A DNA stretch of 64,000 nucleotides from Yersinia thracica (lineage in GTDB: Bacteria; Pseudomonadota; Gammaproteobacteria; Enterobacterales; Enterobacteriaceae), in contig NZ_CABHXX010000084.1 of assembly GCF_902170565.1 (NCBI RefSeq), positions 22,278-86,277 on the forward strand, written 5' to 3'. Of the stretch, positions 1 to 8,660 are shown piece after piece. Made by a program: the position numbers and the translations under genes. Each line of letters opens with the position of its first letter. The first letter of the stretch is position 1. The notes beneath the pieces are model-generated. The model was given only the letters and a program-made list of their open reading frames with translations, did no database searches and was not told the origin of the DNA.

Positions 1-28
1 CTTATTAGTAATGCTATGGCTATACATT

Positions 29-547
29 ATGAAGATTGGTCTCTTTTACGGCTCCAGCACCTGCTATACCGAAATGGTGGCAGAAAAAATCCGCGATATC
101 CTCGGCGAAGATCTGGTTGATTTACATAACCTAAAAGATGTCAGCCCGCGACTGATGGAAGAATATTCCATTCTCATTCTGGGTATTCCTACCTGGGATT
201 TCGGCGAATTACAGGAAGACTGGGAAGCCGTCTGGCCACAATTAACCCAACTAAATCTCAAGGGAAAGATTGTCGCGATGTATGGTATGGGCGATCAATT
301 CGGTTATAGCGAATGGTTCCTTGATGCTCTTGGGATGCTGCACGACCATATTGCCCCGCTGGGGGTGAAATTTATTGGTTTTTGGCCGACAGAAGGCTTT
401 GAGTTTACCAGCCCGAAACCGCTCAGCACTGACGGCAAACACTTTGTCGGCCTGGCGCTAGATGAGGTCAATCAATACGATTTAAGTGAAGAGCGCATCG
501 AACAGTGGTGTGAGCAAATTCTGCTCGAAATGGACGCTTTGCTTTAA
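29..547 (+). CDS. fldB: Flavodoxin FldB
   Basis: FMN-binding flavodoxin of 172 residues, a low-potential cytoplasmic electron carrier. The N-terminal phosphate-binding loop [11 protein letters not shown] (about residues 8-18) replaces the usual T/S-x-T-G-x-T-rich loop in the way typical of FldB. The FMN-contacting stretches [12 protein letters not shown] and [12 protein letters not shown] follow. An upstream in-frame ATG at 11 would add six residues (MLWLYI) that the family lacks, so the ATG at 29 is preferred. In E. coli fldB lies next to ygfX; here creD is its convergent neighbour. FldB and FldA are distinguished from remembered E. coli sequences, and the length and loop fit FldB. Confidence 0.93.
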   Translation: MKIGLFYGSSTCYTEMVAEKIRDILGEDLVDLHNLKDVSPRLMEEYSILILGIPTWDFGELQEDWEAVWPQLTQLNLKGKIVAMYGMGDQFGYSEWFLDALGMLHDHIAPLGVKFIGFWPTEGFEFTSPKPLSTDGKHFVGLALDEVNQYDLSEERIEQWCEQILLEMDALL

Positions 548-553
548 TGTGAT

Positions 554-578
554 AAACGGGCACTTACTGTGCCCGCTG
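554..578. terminator. Hairpin between convergent fldB and creD
   Basis: The arms CGGGCAC and GTGCCCG (557-563 and 569-575) enclose a five-base loop. On the minus strand the stem is followed by GTTTATC, on the plus strand by a U-poor run. It most plausibly ends the creBCD transcript and may also slow fldB transcripts. Confidence 0.45.
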
Positions 579-605
579 GCTATCCCTGTACTGACTTCTG
601 CTATG

Positions 606-2027
606 TTATTTCCATAATCGGAAAGAATCTTGAGAGCCGCCCCCAGCCGTGGTAGCGCTGCTCGATATCTCTTCGGCTTTCAGTTCGCTGCCTGTTGATG
701 CAGAATCTTTCTGCCCAGCAAAACGTTGCGGGGAAGCCACCTGATACCAATCCAGCCGCCGTGTCAGTAACATCACGGCTGCCAGAATAATAAACAGCAA
801 ACCCGCGCCTAATAACAGGGCATTGTCTTCTGATTGCAGCAAACCAAACAATACGCCGTACAGCAATAATAGCCCTCCAGCAAATAATGTGCCGCGTAAC
901 CACCCACCTAATACGGCACTTAAATATATAGCAATCAATAAGCTACAACTCAGGCTGGCGATAATATAAGCCCAAGTGAAACCGAGATGTTCAGAGAACG
1001 CCAGCAGCATTAGGTAGAATAAAACCAATGCCGCCCCCACCAGCAAATATTGGATCGGGTGGACACGCAGTGACGTCAGGCTCTCGAATAAGAAGAAGCT
1101 AAAGAATGTTAAGCCAATAAACAGAATGGCATATTTAATGGCCCGCGCAGTGAGTTGATAGTGATCGACCGGCTCAATCAAACTGGTGGTAAAAGCCGGT
1201 AATTCGTCAAAATCAAAGCGCACATTGTCACCGGCAAAATTGATATTCATGTTGTTAGCCAGCCAGTTACTGCTCCAATGGGCGCGGAAACCTTTTTCAT
1301 CCACCTTGCGCTGTAAGGGCAAAAACTCACCGACAAAATTAGGATGCGGCCAGTTGCTCTGTAAAGTCAGTTCGCTGCTGCGCCCGACAGGCACCACCGC
1401 CAGGCTATTCGTGCCCGCGAGAGTGAGTGTAAAGTTAATATCAAATTTCCCCTGGCGAACCTGCTCGATAGTCAGCGGCGCATGTACCCCCTGCGCTTTG
1501 CGCCCCAAGAAAGACCCCGGTTCGAAATTAATTTTTGTATCGCCCAGACTTAACGGCGAAATCTGCTGAATACCCCGCGAATCACTCAGCGCCAACACCA
1601 GTGACGGCGTGCCGATGGTGACATCTTCACGATCTAAATCATCTAGCGAGGATGATTCAAATTGCCCATGGAAATTGAGCTTCCCCTGATAAACCTGAGC
1701 TTGGTAAATACCCAATTGGCGGACTTCTACATCCGGTGCGCCGGTGACTGTCATGACCTCTGGCAATAAGTAGCGATGACGACTTACCCGCTGCCCTTGC
1801 TTCTTGCCGTCAACTTCGGTTTCAATCCATTCGCTGTAAGGCACCACAATCAGCGGGCCAAGGATCTTTTGTGCGCGGCTGGTGCTGTCACTGACTTTGT
1901 CGACCACACTTTGGCGATAGCCACTGCGCTCATTAATAACATTCAACAACATTTCTTTCGGAATCATCATCAAAAGAATGAGTCCCAATAACGCGGCTAT
2001 TTTCCAAAACAGGACAGATTTGAACAT
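606..2027 (-). CDS. creD: Inner membrane protein CreD
   Basis: Product of 473 residues, of the CreD family of inner membrane proteins controlled by CreBC. In E. coli it is the most strongly CreB-induced gene and is linked to colicin tolerance and envelope integrity; its biochemical role is unknown. The sequence shows one N-terminal membrane segment (about residues 8-28), a large soluble periplasmic region, and about five hydrophobic segments in the C-terminal third. The tail is polar and Ser/Gly-rich. It is preceded by a perfect CreB recognition site in the 92-nt gap after creC, so it can be transcribed on its own as well as from the upstream operon. Confidence 0.9.
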   Translation of the reverse strand: MFKSVLFWKIAALLGLILLMMIPKEMLLNVINERSGYRQSVVDKVSDSTSRAQKILGPLIVVPYSEWIETEVDGKKQGQRVSRHRYLLPEVMTVTGAPDVEVRQLGIYQAQVYQGKLNFHGQFESSSLDDLDREDVTIGTPSLVLALSDSRGIQQISPLSLGDTKINFEPGSFLGRKAQGVHAPLTIEQVRQGKFDINFTLTLAGTNSLAVVPVGRSSELTLQSNWPHPNFVGEFLPLQRKVDEKGFRAHWSSNWLANNMNINFAGDNVRFDFDELPAFTTSLIEPVDHYQLTARAIKYAILFIGLTFFSFFLFESLTSLRVHPIQYLLVGAALVLFYLMLLAFSEHLGFTWAYIIASLSCSLLIAIYLSAVLGGWLRGTLFAGGLLLLYGVLFGLLQSEDNALLLGAGLLFIILAAVMLLTRRLDWYQVASPQRFAGQKDSASTGSELKAEEISSSATTAGGGSQDSFRLWK

Positions 2028-2064
2028 GATTTTCGCTCCTTTTAAGGTCAGGAGAGCATCTTAA

Positions 2065-2110
2065 GTGAGTGAAGTGAAAGGAAAATGAGGCTATGTGAAG
2101 TGAAAGTGAA
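2065..2110 (-). promoter_or_regulatory. CreB operator (cre-tag) upstream of creD
   Basis: The published E. coli cre-tag is a direct repeat TTCAC-N6-TTCAC. On the minus strand the gap between creC and creD contains exactly TTCACTTTCACTTCAC (plus coordinates 2095-2110). About 17 bp nearer creD is a second, less regular cluster of TTCAC-like units (2065-2078, TTCACTTCACTCAC). The perfect copy lies about 70-80 bp upstream of the creD ATG, a sensible place for an activator. CreB binding is inferred from the motif and from the presence of creB in the same operon. Confidence 0.85.
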
Positions 2111-2119
2111 GTCAGCGGT

Positions 2120-3547
2120 TTAAGTGATATCTAGCGGCAGGGTCAAACGGGCACAAACTCCGTGCGGCTGGCGGTTTTCAAGGGAGATATTGCCCTGATG
2201 AATAGCCGCCACTTCGCGTACAAAATTCAGCCCCAGTCCGGTACTTTTTGGGCTATTGGCCCGCGGCAATGAATAAAAACGGTCAAAAATCTTCTCCTGT
2301 GCATAATTTGGGATACCGCTGCCGGTGTCTTCAATTGTCATCAGATATTTATCATTTTGCCGGTCGCCACTGACTGTCACCTCGCCCCCCGCCGGAGTAA
2401 AATCCAGTGCATTATCAATAAGATTAGTCAGCGTCTGACTGAGTAACAAGCTATCGCCGGTTAACATTGCACTCTCGGCACGGATGAGCCGCAAGGCAAT
2501 TCCCCGGCTGGCTGCCTGAGCTTCTTTGGCGCTAATGGCCTGTTTGATAATATGGCTTATTTCTACTGGGGAGAGCTGCAAATCAACCCGACTTTCCAGC
2601 CGGGCCTGTATCAGCATTTTGTCTACTAATTGCTGAATACGCGCACTTTGTTGTTCAATATTGAGCAAAAAACGCTGAGCCGTAGCCAGCGGTGGGGATT
2701 CCCGTAATAATTCAGCCGCGCCAGTAATCGCCGCCAGCGGGCTTTTCAACTCATGAGTCAGCGTATGGACATATTGCTCAATATAGGCTTTGCCATCCAA
2801 TTTGAGCCGCATACTTTCCAATGCTCGCGCCAAATCATTCAGTTCACTGCTGCCCATCGCGGGTAGTGCAACGCGCTGCCCCTCAGAAACCCGTTCGGCA
2901 TAATCCACCAGCTTGCCAATCGCCCGGTTAATCCACCAGACAAACCCCAAACCAATCAGCAGCGCAATCCCCAGTAACACTCCGCCCGCCAGCAAGATTT
3001 TGCGCTCACTGCGCTTGATAACTGGGGCCATAGAGATATTGGGTTTGCCCACACTGAGCACGCCAATAATTTGATTATCAACGATAACCGGCGCTGCCAC
3101 ATACATCACCGAACTTTGTTCATCTGTGGGGTCGCTGCGGGTGCTGCGTGCGCCATAGTCACCCCGCAGAGTCAACCAAACATCATTCCAGCGTGAATAG
3201 TCTTGCCCGACAGCTTTACCGGATGAATCAAAAATCACCCGCCCATCAGCATCAGTCAAATAAACTCGATATTCGTTGCGATCCTTGCGGATGCCTTCAA
3301 TATTCGCGCCGATTGGCCGCAGATTTAATGAAGCAAAAGCTTGCGCCAACTGACCACCGGCGACGTTATCTTGCAACATATCTTGACGGGCGAATTGCGC
3401 CAGCAAAGTGGCAGTATCAACCAATGTCCCTTCGGTGGCGCGCCGCACGCCAGGCTTTACTTCCTGCACGAAAATACGAATGACAAAGTAACCGGCGATG
3501 GCGACTATCAGAAAATAGCCCAGTAACAAACGCACACCTATTTTCAT
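2120..3547 (-). CDS. creC: Sensor histidine kinase CreC
   Basis: Membrane sensor kinase of 475 residues. Domain order: transmembrane helix (about residues 5-27), periplasmic sensor region with a Cache-like end, second helix (about 184-206), HAMP linker, HisKA domain with phospho-accepting His265 in HELKSPLAAI, then the ATPase domain with N box NLIDNALDF, G1 box DTGSGIP and G2 box GLGLNFVREV. All catalytic motifs are intact. It lies 10 nt downstream of creB, its expected partner. CreC responds to growth conditions such as fermentation and redox state in E. coli. Here creA, the first gene of the E. coli operon, is absent. Confidence 0.93.
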   Translation of the reverse strand: MKIGVRLLLGYFLIVAIAGYFVIRIFVQEVKPGVRRATEGTLVDTATLLAQFARQDMLQDNVAGGQLAQAFASLNLRPIGANIEGIRKDRNEYRVYLTDADGRVIFDSSGKAVGQDYSRWNDVWLTLRGDYGARSTRSDPTDEQSSVMYVAAPVIVDNQIIGVLSVGKPNISMAPVIKRSERKILLAGGVLLGIALLIGLGFVWWINRAIGKLVDYAERVSEGQRVALPAMGSSELNDLARALESMRLKLDGKAYIEQYVHTLTHELKSPLAAITGAAELLRESPPLATAQRFLLNIEQQSARIQQLVDKMLIQARLESRVDLQLSPVEISHIIKQAISAKEAQAASRGIALRLIRAESAMLTGDSLLLSQTLTNLIDNALDFTPAGGEVTVSGDRQNDKYLMTIEDTGSGIPNYAQEKIFDRFYSLPRANSPKSTGLGLNFVREVAAIHQGNISLENRQPHGVCARLTLPLDIT

Positions 3548-3557
3548 GGGTGATGGC

Positions 3558-4256
3558 TCATGTCCGATACATCAGGCTGTAACCCAGCCCACGGTGGGTG
3601 CGGATCGGTGATTCTTCATCGCAAATCATGCGTAGCTTTGAGCGCAGGGTTTTAATGTGAGTATCGACGGTGCGGTCTTGGCTCTCTTCCGCCTGCGCCC
3701 AGACAATATCCATCAATTGCTGGCGTGAAAATACGCGTTCAGGGGCCAGTAATAACGTTTTCAGCAACAGATATTCATAGCGGGTGAGCCATAAAACCTG
3801 CTGATGATAAGTAACTCGCGCCCCTGCTTCGTCCAGTGTGAAAGGGCCGAATTGATGTAGAGTGGCTGAGACAGTTCGTGTTTGTGACTTTTGTAGCCGC
3901 CGTAACACGGTGCGAACTCTGGCGCTCACCTCACGCGGTGAAAAAGGTTTGGCGATATAGTCATCAGCGCCAATTTCCAGACCGACAATCCGGTCCAGTT
4001 CTTCGCTACGAGCGGTTAAAAACACCACTGGCAACTCCGGCACCAGAGCCAATATGCGGCGACACAGATCAAAACCATTGATATCAGGTAAGCCCACGTC
4101 AACTATCGCCAACGCAGGCGGGCCATCAGCAAGGGCGGCAAGAGCGGGTTGCCCCCGGTCAAACCACCGGAGGGTAAAACCTTCGCTTTCCAAGGTATAA
4201 ATTAAGGTGTCGGCGATACTCGGCTCATCTTCCACCAGCCAGATTAAGGGTTTCAT
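3558..4256 (-). CDS. creB: Response regulator CreB
   Basis: OmpR-family response regulator of 232 residues. The receiver domain carries the acidic pair Asp10/Glu11 after LV-E, the phosphorylation site Asp53 in IVDVGLPD and the conserved Lys of YIAKPFSPRE (about 104). The C-terminal winged helix includes LTRYEYLLLKTLL and the recognition helix DRTVDTHIKTLRSKLR. The start codon overlaps the ygfX stop as TAATG, so translation is probably coupled to the sdhE-ygfX genes. Given CreC and the cre-tag downstream, CreB identity is well supported. Confidence 0.93.
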   Translation of the reverse strand: MKPLIWLVEDEPSIADTLIYTLESEGFTLRWFDRGQPALAALADGPPALAIVDVGLPDINGFDLCRRILALVPELPVVFLTARSEELDRIVGLEIGADDYIAKPFSPREVSARVRTVLRRLQKSQTRTVSATLHQFGPFTLDEAGARVTYHQQVLWLTRYEYLLLKTLLLAPERVFSRQQLMDIVWAQAEESQDRTVDTHIKTLRSKLRMICDEESPIRTHRGLGYSLMYRT

Positions 4257-4681
4257 TAATTCATGCCCTCATCCGAGCCAAACGAATGCCGCAACAGCAG
4301 ACATAATTGCCGCCATTCCTCTTCTGGCATACTGTCAGCAGCCAACCATAAACGCTTACGGGTTGAGCGGTTGCTTGTCTGTTGTAAACTCAATAACACG
4401 CCATAGCGAGTGATCCAGGGCTGTTTAACAACCACCCATTCATGCCTTTTCCAGAGCGCCACATTACCGGGTTTCAGCCTGATCTCGCCCTGACAAGACT
4501 TAATATTTTTCTGGCTGCGGATACACTCAAACACCACCAGCGTCAGCAATACTAACCACAGTGCGGTATAGCCCTGAGGCCAAGGCGCAACCAATGTGAG
4601 TATCACCAAGACGCCATGCGCTAATAAAGAGAAGAGTTGAGTGTGCCAGGATACCCGCAGGTCACATCGCCACTGGGCCAC
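4256..4681 (-). CDS. ygfX: YgfX (CptA) inner membrane protein
   Basis: Small membrane protein of 141 residues with two hydrophobic segments in the first third (about residues 18-50) and a basic cytosolic part containing [16 protein letters not shown], matching E. coli YgfX. In E. coli it has been described as the toxin of a pair with SdhE (CptA/CptB) acting on cell shape proteins MreB and FtsZ, but this toxin role is disputed. Its 5' end overlaps sdhE by 20 nt and its stop overlaps the creB start, placing it inside one operon. Confidence 0.88.
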   Translation of the reverse strand: MAQWRCDLRVSWHTQLFSLLAHGVLVILTLVAPWPQGYTALWLVLLTLVVFECIRSQKNIKSCQGEIRLKPGNVALWKRHEWVVVKQPWITRYGVLLSLQQTSNRSTRKRLWLAADSMPEEEWRQLCLLLRHSFGSDEGMN

Positions 4682-4928
4682 GGGCTTTATTTCGTGTTTG
4701 AATCAGTTTGATCATTTGGCGCAGCTCGCTATCCTGCGGCTCCCCGTGATTCATCAGCCAGTTAAATAAGTCTGGATCATCACATTCAAGTAAACGAATA
4801 AAAACCTGTTTCTCGTTATCACTCAAGCCATCATATTCATGTTCGAAAAATGGCATGATAGAGATATCCAGTTCACGCATACCCCGCCGGCATGCCCAGT
4901 GAATGCGGGCTTTATTATCGATTTCCAT
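4662..4928 (-). CDS. sdhE: FAD assembly factor SdhE
   Basis: Protein of 88 residues with the SdhE/YgfY signature RRGMRELD (about residues 14-21), whose RGxxE core is needed to promote covalent FAD attachment to the flavoproteins SdhA and FrdA. The C-terminus, [13 protein letters not shown], is also typical. It is the first gene of a leftward operon with ygfX and, in this genome, creBCD. It diverges from ygfZ across about 260 bp, as in E. coli. Earlier names are YgfY and CptB. Confidence 0.93.
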   Translation of the reverse strand: MEIDNKARIHWACRRGMRELDISIMPFFEHEYDGLSDNEKQVFIRLLECDDPDLFNWLMNHGEPQDSELRQMIKLIQTRNKARGPVAM

Positions 4929-5192
4929 GTCCTGATTGACTCCTCAATGAAGGATGCTGATAGGCAAAAGGCGGGTTCCTGCTGTTTTTTTAATCATATT
5001 CAGCACTCCGCCATAGAATCTGTGGTTATTGTACCTCAGATATCGTCGAATTTAGATATTGAATAATAATCCTCAATCCGTGGAATTACTGCTTGCAAAG
5101 CAACCCGGCTATTTTACCATTGGGGTATCGGTTCACTGTATCTTGCGGGAAGATGTTATTTATCCGCAGATACTTACTCTTTCAGGTAAACC

Positions 5193-6185
5193 ATGGCTTA
5201 TAACACTCCATTTGCTGCACAACCTCCGGTTGCCTCTTCCGAGCTGCCACTAACATTGATTTCACTTGATGACTGGGTGCTGGTGACATTAACTGGCGCG
5301 GATCGCGTAAAGTATCTGCAAGGGCAAGTCACGGCGGATATTGATGCTTTGCCCACTGACCAACATGTGCTGTGCGCCCATTGTGATGCTAAAGGGAAAA
5401 TGTGGAGCAATCTGCGGTTATTTTATCGCGGTGAAGGGCTGGCCTTTATCGAACGTCGCAGTGTGCTTGATAACCAGTTAAGAGAACTGAAGAAATATGC
5501 GGTGTTCTCCAAAGTGGCGATTGCCGCGCAACCTGACGCCGCTTTATTAGGGGTGGTGGGCGCACAGGCAAAAACTGCGCTGGCGGGCATTTTCGCCGAA
5601 TTGCCTGATGCTGAGCACCCAGTGGTACAGCAAGGTAATAGCACGCTGTTGCATTTTTCACTGCCCGCCGAGCGCTTCTTGCTGGTGACTGATGCCGAGC
5701 AAGCGCAACAGTTAGTCGAAAAGCTGTCCGACCAAGCGCAGCTTAATGACAGTAAACAATGGCTGGCATTGGATATCGAAGCGGGCTTTCCTATCATTGA
5801 TACCGATAACAGTGCGCAATTTATTCCGCAAGCAACAAACATTCAGGCGTTGAATGGCATCAGCTTCAGTAAAGGCTGTTATACCGGGCAGGAAATGGTC
5901 GCCAGAGCAAAATACCGAGGTGCCAACAAACGCGCACTTTACTGGTTAGCGGGCAGCGCCAGTCGCGTGCCAACAGCCGGTGAAGATTTAGAATGGCAAT
6001 TGGGTGAAAACTGGCGGCGTACCGGCTGTGTATTGGCCGCCATAGCGCTCAATGATGGCACGGTGTGGGTTCAGGCGGTGCTGAATAATGATTTGGCCGC
6101 CGACAGTGTGCTGCGCGTACGTGATGATGCAGAAAGCCTGCTTAGTATTCAGCAGCTACCCTATTCATTGGCTGAAGATAAATAA
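5193..6185 (+). CDS. ygfZ: Folate-binding tRNA-modifying protein YgfZ
   Basis: Protein of 330 residues from the COG0354 family, structurally related to GcvT. It supports repair or maturation of Fe-S enzymes such as MiaB, using folate. The family hallmark [17 protein letters not shown] is present at about residues 227-243, with the conserved Cys. The long match to E. coli YgfZ begins near residue 15 ([20 protein letters not shown]). The upstream 250 bp contain the promoters for this gene and sdhE. No recognisable regulator site was seen. Confidence 0.93.
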   Translation: MAYNTPFAAQPPVASSELPLTLISLDDWVLVTLTGADRVKYLQGQVTADIDALPTDQHVLCAHCDAKGKMWSNLRLFYRGEGLAFIERRSVLDNQLRELKKYAVFSKVAIAAQPDAALLGVVGAQAKTALAGIFAELPDAEHPVVQQGNSTLLHFSLPAERFLLVTDAEQAQQLVEKLSDQAQLNDSKQWLALDIEAGFPIIDTDNSAQFIPQATNIQALNGISFSKGCYTGQEMVARAKYRGANKRALYWLAGSASRVPTAGEDLEWQLGENWRRTGCVLAAIALNDGTVWVQAVLNNDLAADSVLRVRDDAESLLSIQQLPYSLAEDK

Positions 6186-6234
6186 TATTTAATACTGGGA
6201 GGCCGGGGTTATCCGACCTCCTAAAAATCATAGA

Positions 6235-6918
6235 TTAGACGTACAAATAAATCGCCATAAAGTGGCAAACACTGCCGCCCAGCACAAAACCGTGCCAAAT
6301 AGCATGGCCGAAGCGAATGCGCTTAGAGGCGTAGAAAATCACCCCCAAGGTGTATAACAAGCCGCCAATCGCCAATAACGCTAACCCACCAATCTCAAGC
6401 TTTACCGCCAGCTGATAAATCACAATCAATGACAGCCAACCCATCGTCAGGTAAGTCACTAATGACAACACTTCAAACCGATGCGCAAAGGCCAATTTGA
6501 AAATGACACCCACCAGTGCCAGCCCCCATATCACGGCCATCAAACCGCGGGCGAGGGGGGAATCCAGCCCCACTAATAGAAATGGTGTATATGTCCCGGC
6601 GATTAATATGTAAATGGCACAATGGTCAAATTTTTGTAGCCAGAGCTTTGCCCTGCGATGTGGGATGGCGTGATACAAAGTTGAGGCCAAAAACAGCAAA
6701 ATAATACTGCCGCCATACAGGCTATAGCTGGTCAGCGCCTTGGTATCGGCCCCATTATCTAACGCCTGCACTAACAGCAAAACCAAACCGATAATCCCGA
6801 ACACCACGCCAATACCATGGCTGATGCTATTGGCTATTTCTTCCGCCCATGGGTAAGACGGTGTTGTTGCTACCCCAGGAGCGGCCGGGGCCGTGGGTAT
6901 AACTGATTTATTCTTCAA
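6235..6918 (-). CDS. trhA: Haemolysin III family membrane protein TrhA/YqfA
   Basis: Integral membrane protein of 227 residues in the hemolysin III/PAQR-like family. It shows about seven hydrophobic segments from residue 35 to the end, with conserved polar residues characteristic of the family: SHGIG near TM1, STLYHA after TM2, [17 protein letters not shown] and [16 protein letters not shown] at the end. The His and Asp positions form the presumed metal site. In E. coli YqfA/TrhA has been tied to membrane lipid homeostasis; direct haemolysis is not established. It follows ygfZ convergently, as in E. coli. Confidence 0.88.
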   Translation of the reverse strand: MKNKSVIPTAPAAPGVATTPSYPWAEEIANSISHGIGVVFGIIGLVLLLVQALDNGADTKALTSYSLYGGSIILLFLASTLYHAIPHRRAKLWLQKFDHCAIYILIAGTYTPFLLVGLDSPLARGLMAVIWGLALVGVIFKLAFAHRFEVLSLVTYLTMGWLSLIVIYQLAVKLEIGGLALLAIGGLLYTLGVIFYASKRIRFGHAIWHGFVLGGSVCHFMAIYLYV

Positions 6919-7170
6919 TACTGATTATCCTGAAAATGAATAGTTATCTCATCCGTTGAGCACAATGATTGTATAAAATACGAACTAAACCGGTACGGAA
7001 AAACTGCAAACAGATTAACTGAGAATAATTCCAGTGTACACGTGTACGCTTAAATATTCTGTCAATACATGTAACCCGCCATGTCTGTGGTTCAAAGTAT
7101 TCAGGTGACAAATCTACTGGGAGCAGCAACACTGCTGCAATACCACAACGAAGGGTAACAGGGGTTTATT

Positions 7171-7773
7171 ATGTCATTAGCAGTGTTGGATTTTGGCCCA
7201 CTCACCGAGACGATTCAGTTTCTGATGGAAATCGATAAGCTGAAAGATATCCAGCGCCGGACCAAAGTGATTGCCAGTCTGCGTCAGGAAAACTCAGCCG
7301 AGCACAGTTGGCATTTCGCAGTGGCGGCCATGAGTTTGGCCCCTTACGCCGGCTCGGATGTTGATATTAACCGCGTGATAAAAATGGCGCTGCTGCACGA
7401 TATTGTCGAAATAGATGCCGGTGATGTCATCGTTTATGATCTGGCAGCCAGAGCGGCTATTCATGAGCAAGAAGTGGCTGCCGCCAAGCGCTTATTTGGC
7501 ATGCTGCCCCCCGCATTAGGCGCACAATTTATGGCGCTGTGGGATGAGTATGAAGCGGAAGAAACTGCCGAGGCGCGCTTTGCGACTGTGTTGGATCGCA
7601 TTCTGCCTATGCTGATTAACCTGCATACCGAGGGTCAAAGTTGGATAGAAAATGGCATTCGGTTGCAGCAAGTGCTGGAGCGCAACCAATTAGTTGCCGA
7701 ATACTATCCTGAAATTTGGCAGCATTTGCTGCCACAGTTGCAAGTAGCGCAGCAAAAGGGCTGGCTGAAGTAA
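7171..7773 (+). CDS. HD-domain hydrolase, probable 5'-deoxynucleotidase type
   Basis: Protein of 200 residues with an HD phosphohydrolase fold. Metal-binding motifs in order are ENSAEHSWHFA (His about 46-49), LLHDIVEIDAGD (His-Asp about 74-75, followed by E-x-D) and a late Asp in ATVLDRILPM (about 137). This is the pattern of the YfbR/HDDC2 class of 5'-deoxynucleotidases. The exact substrate cannot be read from the sequence. The start is preceded by a purine-rich AAGGGTAACAGG. It diverges from trhA across a 250-bp gap with a 12-bp palindrome. Confidence 0.8.
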   Translation: MSLAVLDFGPLTETIQFLMEIDKLKDIQRRTKVIASLRQENSAEHSWHFAVAAMSLAPYAGSDVDINRVIKMALLHDIVEIDAGDVIVYDLAARAAIHEQEVAAAKRLFGMLPPALGAQFMALWDEYEAEETAEARFATVLDRILPMLINLHTEGQSWIENGIRLQQVLERNQLVAEYYPEIWQHLLPQLQVAQQKGWLK

Positions 7774-7785
7774 CCAGATACCCGC

Positions 7786-8535
7786 TTATTTCCCACCGGC
7801 TAAATCCAACACACTGCCGGTGACATAAGAGGCATTATCTGATAGCAGCCAGACGATGGCTTCTGCCACTTCTTGCGGATGCCCGCCGCGTTTCATTGGC
7901 AGTGAATTTTTTACCCGGTCAACTCGGCCCGGCTCACCGCCGCTGGCATGTATATCGGTATAGATTAAACCCGGCCGAACCCCATTCACTCGGATGCCCT
8001 CTGCGGCCACTTCCAATGATAAACCGGTCGTCAGCGTATCAATAGCCCCTTTGGAGGCGGCATAATCCAAATATTCCCCCGGCGCACCCAGACGCGCTGC
8101 GGCAGAAGAGACATTAACAATCGCGCCGCCATTGCCACCATGACGCAATGCCATGCGCTTGACGGCTTCGCGGCTACATAAAAAATAGCCCGTCACATTG
8201 GTGCTCAACACTCGATTAATGCGCTCAGCAGTTAACCCTTCGATGGTGGTTTGCGGGAATAAAATACCGGCATTATTGACCAGCGCGGTGATTGGCCCTA
8301 GCTGTGCTTCAAGCTTTTCGAATAGCGCAATAACTTGATATTCATCGGAAATATCCGCCTGTATTGCCACCGCCAACCCACCCGCGGCGGCAATTTCAGC
8401 GACGACCTGCCGAGCGGCTTGTTCATCATTGATATAATTTACCGCGACCCGATAACCGTGCTTTGCCAGCAACAATGCCGTAGCACGGCCAATCCCCCGG
8501 CTGCCCCCTGTCACTAACGCGACTTTTTTATGCAT
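7786..8535 (-). CDS. ygfF: Short-chain dehydrogenase/reductase (YgfF-like)
   Basis: Classical SDR oxidoreductase of 249 residues. The dinucleotide-binding motif TGGSRGIG is at about 9-16, NNAGI at about 86-90, catalytic Ser in VNVSSAAA and the YxxxK pair in YAASKG at about 157-161. The C-terminal LSDNASYVTGSVLDLAGG is typical of glucose/ribitol-dehydrogenase-like SDRs. In E. coli ygfF occupies the same place beside gcvP, which supports the name. The substrate is unknown. The convergent HD-domain gene ends only 12 nt away. Confidence 0.85.
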   Translation of the reverse strand: MHKKVALVTGGSRGIGRATALLLAKHGYRVAVNYINDEQAARQVVAEIAAAGGLAVAIQADISDEYQVIALFEKLEAQLGPITALVNNAGILFPQTTIEGLTAERINRVLSTNVTGYFLCSREAVKRMALRHGGNGGAIVNVSSAAARLGAPGEYLDYAASKGAIDTLTTGLSLEVAAEGIRVNGVRPGLIYTDIHASGGEPGRVDRVKNSLPMKRGGHPQEVAEAIVWLLSDNASYVTGSVLDLAGGK

Positions 8536-8660
8536 CTCCCTTTTCCTTATTCAGCCGTAAATACTTCTCTTAATTTGCAGAGTAAGCGTAGCCATTAGCC
8601 AGGTAAATACCAATAAAGCAAAAGGGCCGCTTGCGCGACCCTCTTCATTTACTGCCAGTA

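Noticed and set aside
4839..5253. Two plus-strand ORFs between sdhE and ygfZ
   Set aside because: They overlap sdhE or ygfZ in other frames and have no codon-use support.
6944..7132. 62-codon ORF between trhA and the HD-domain gene
   Set aside because: Lies in a divergent promoter region with no similarity to known proteins.
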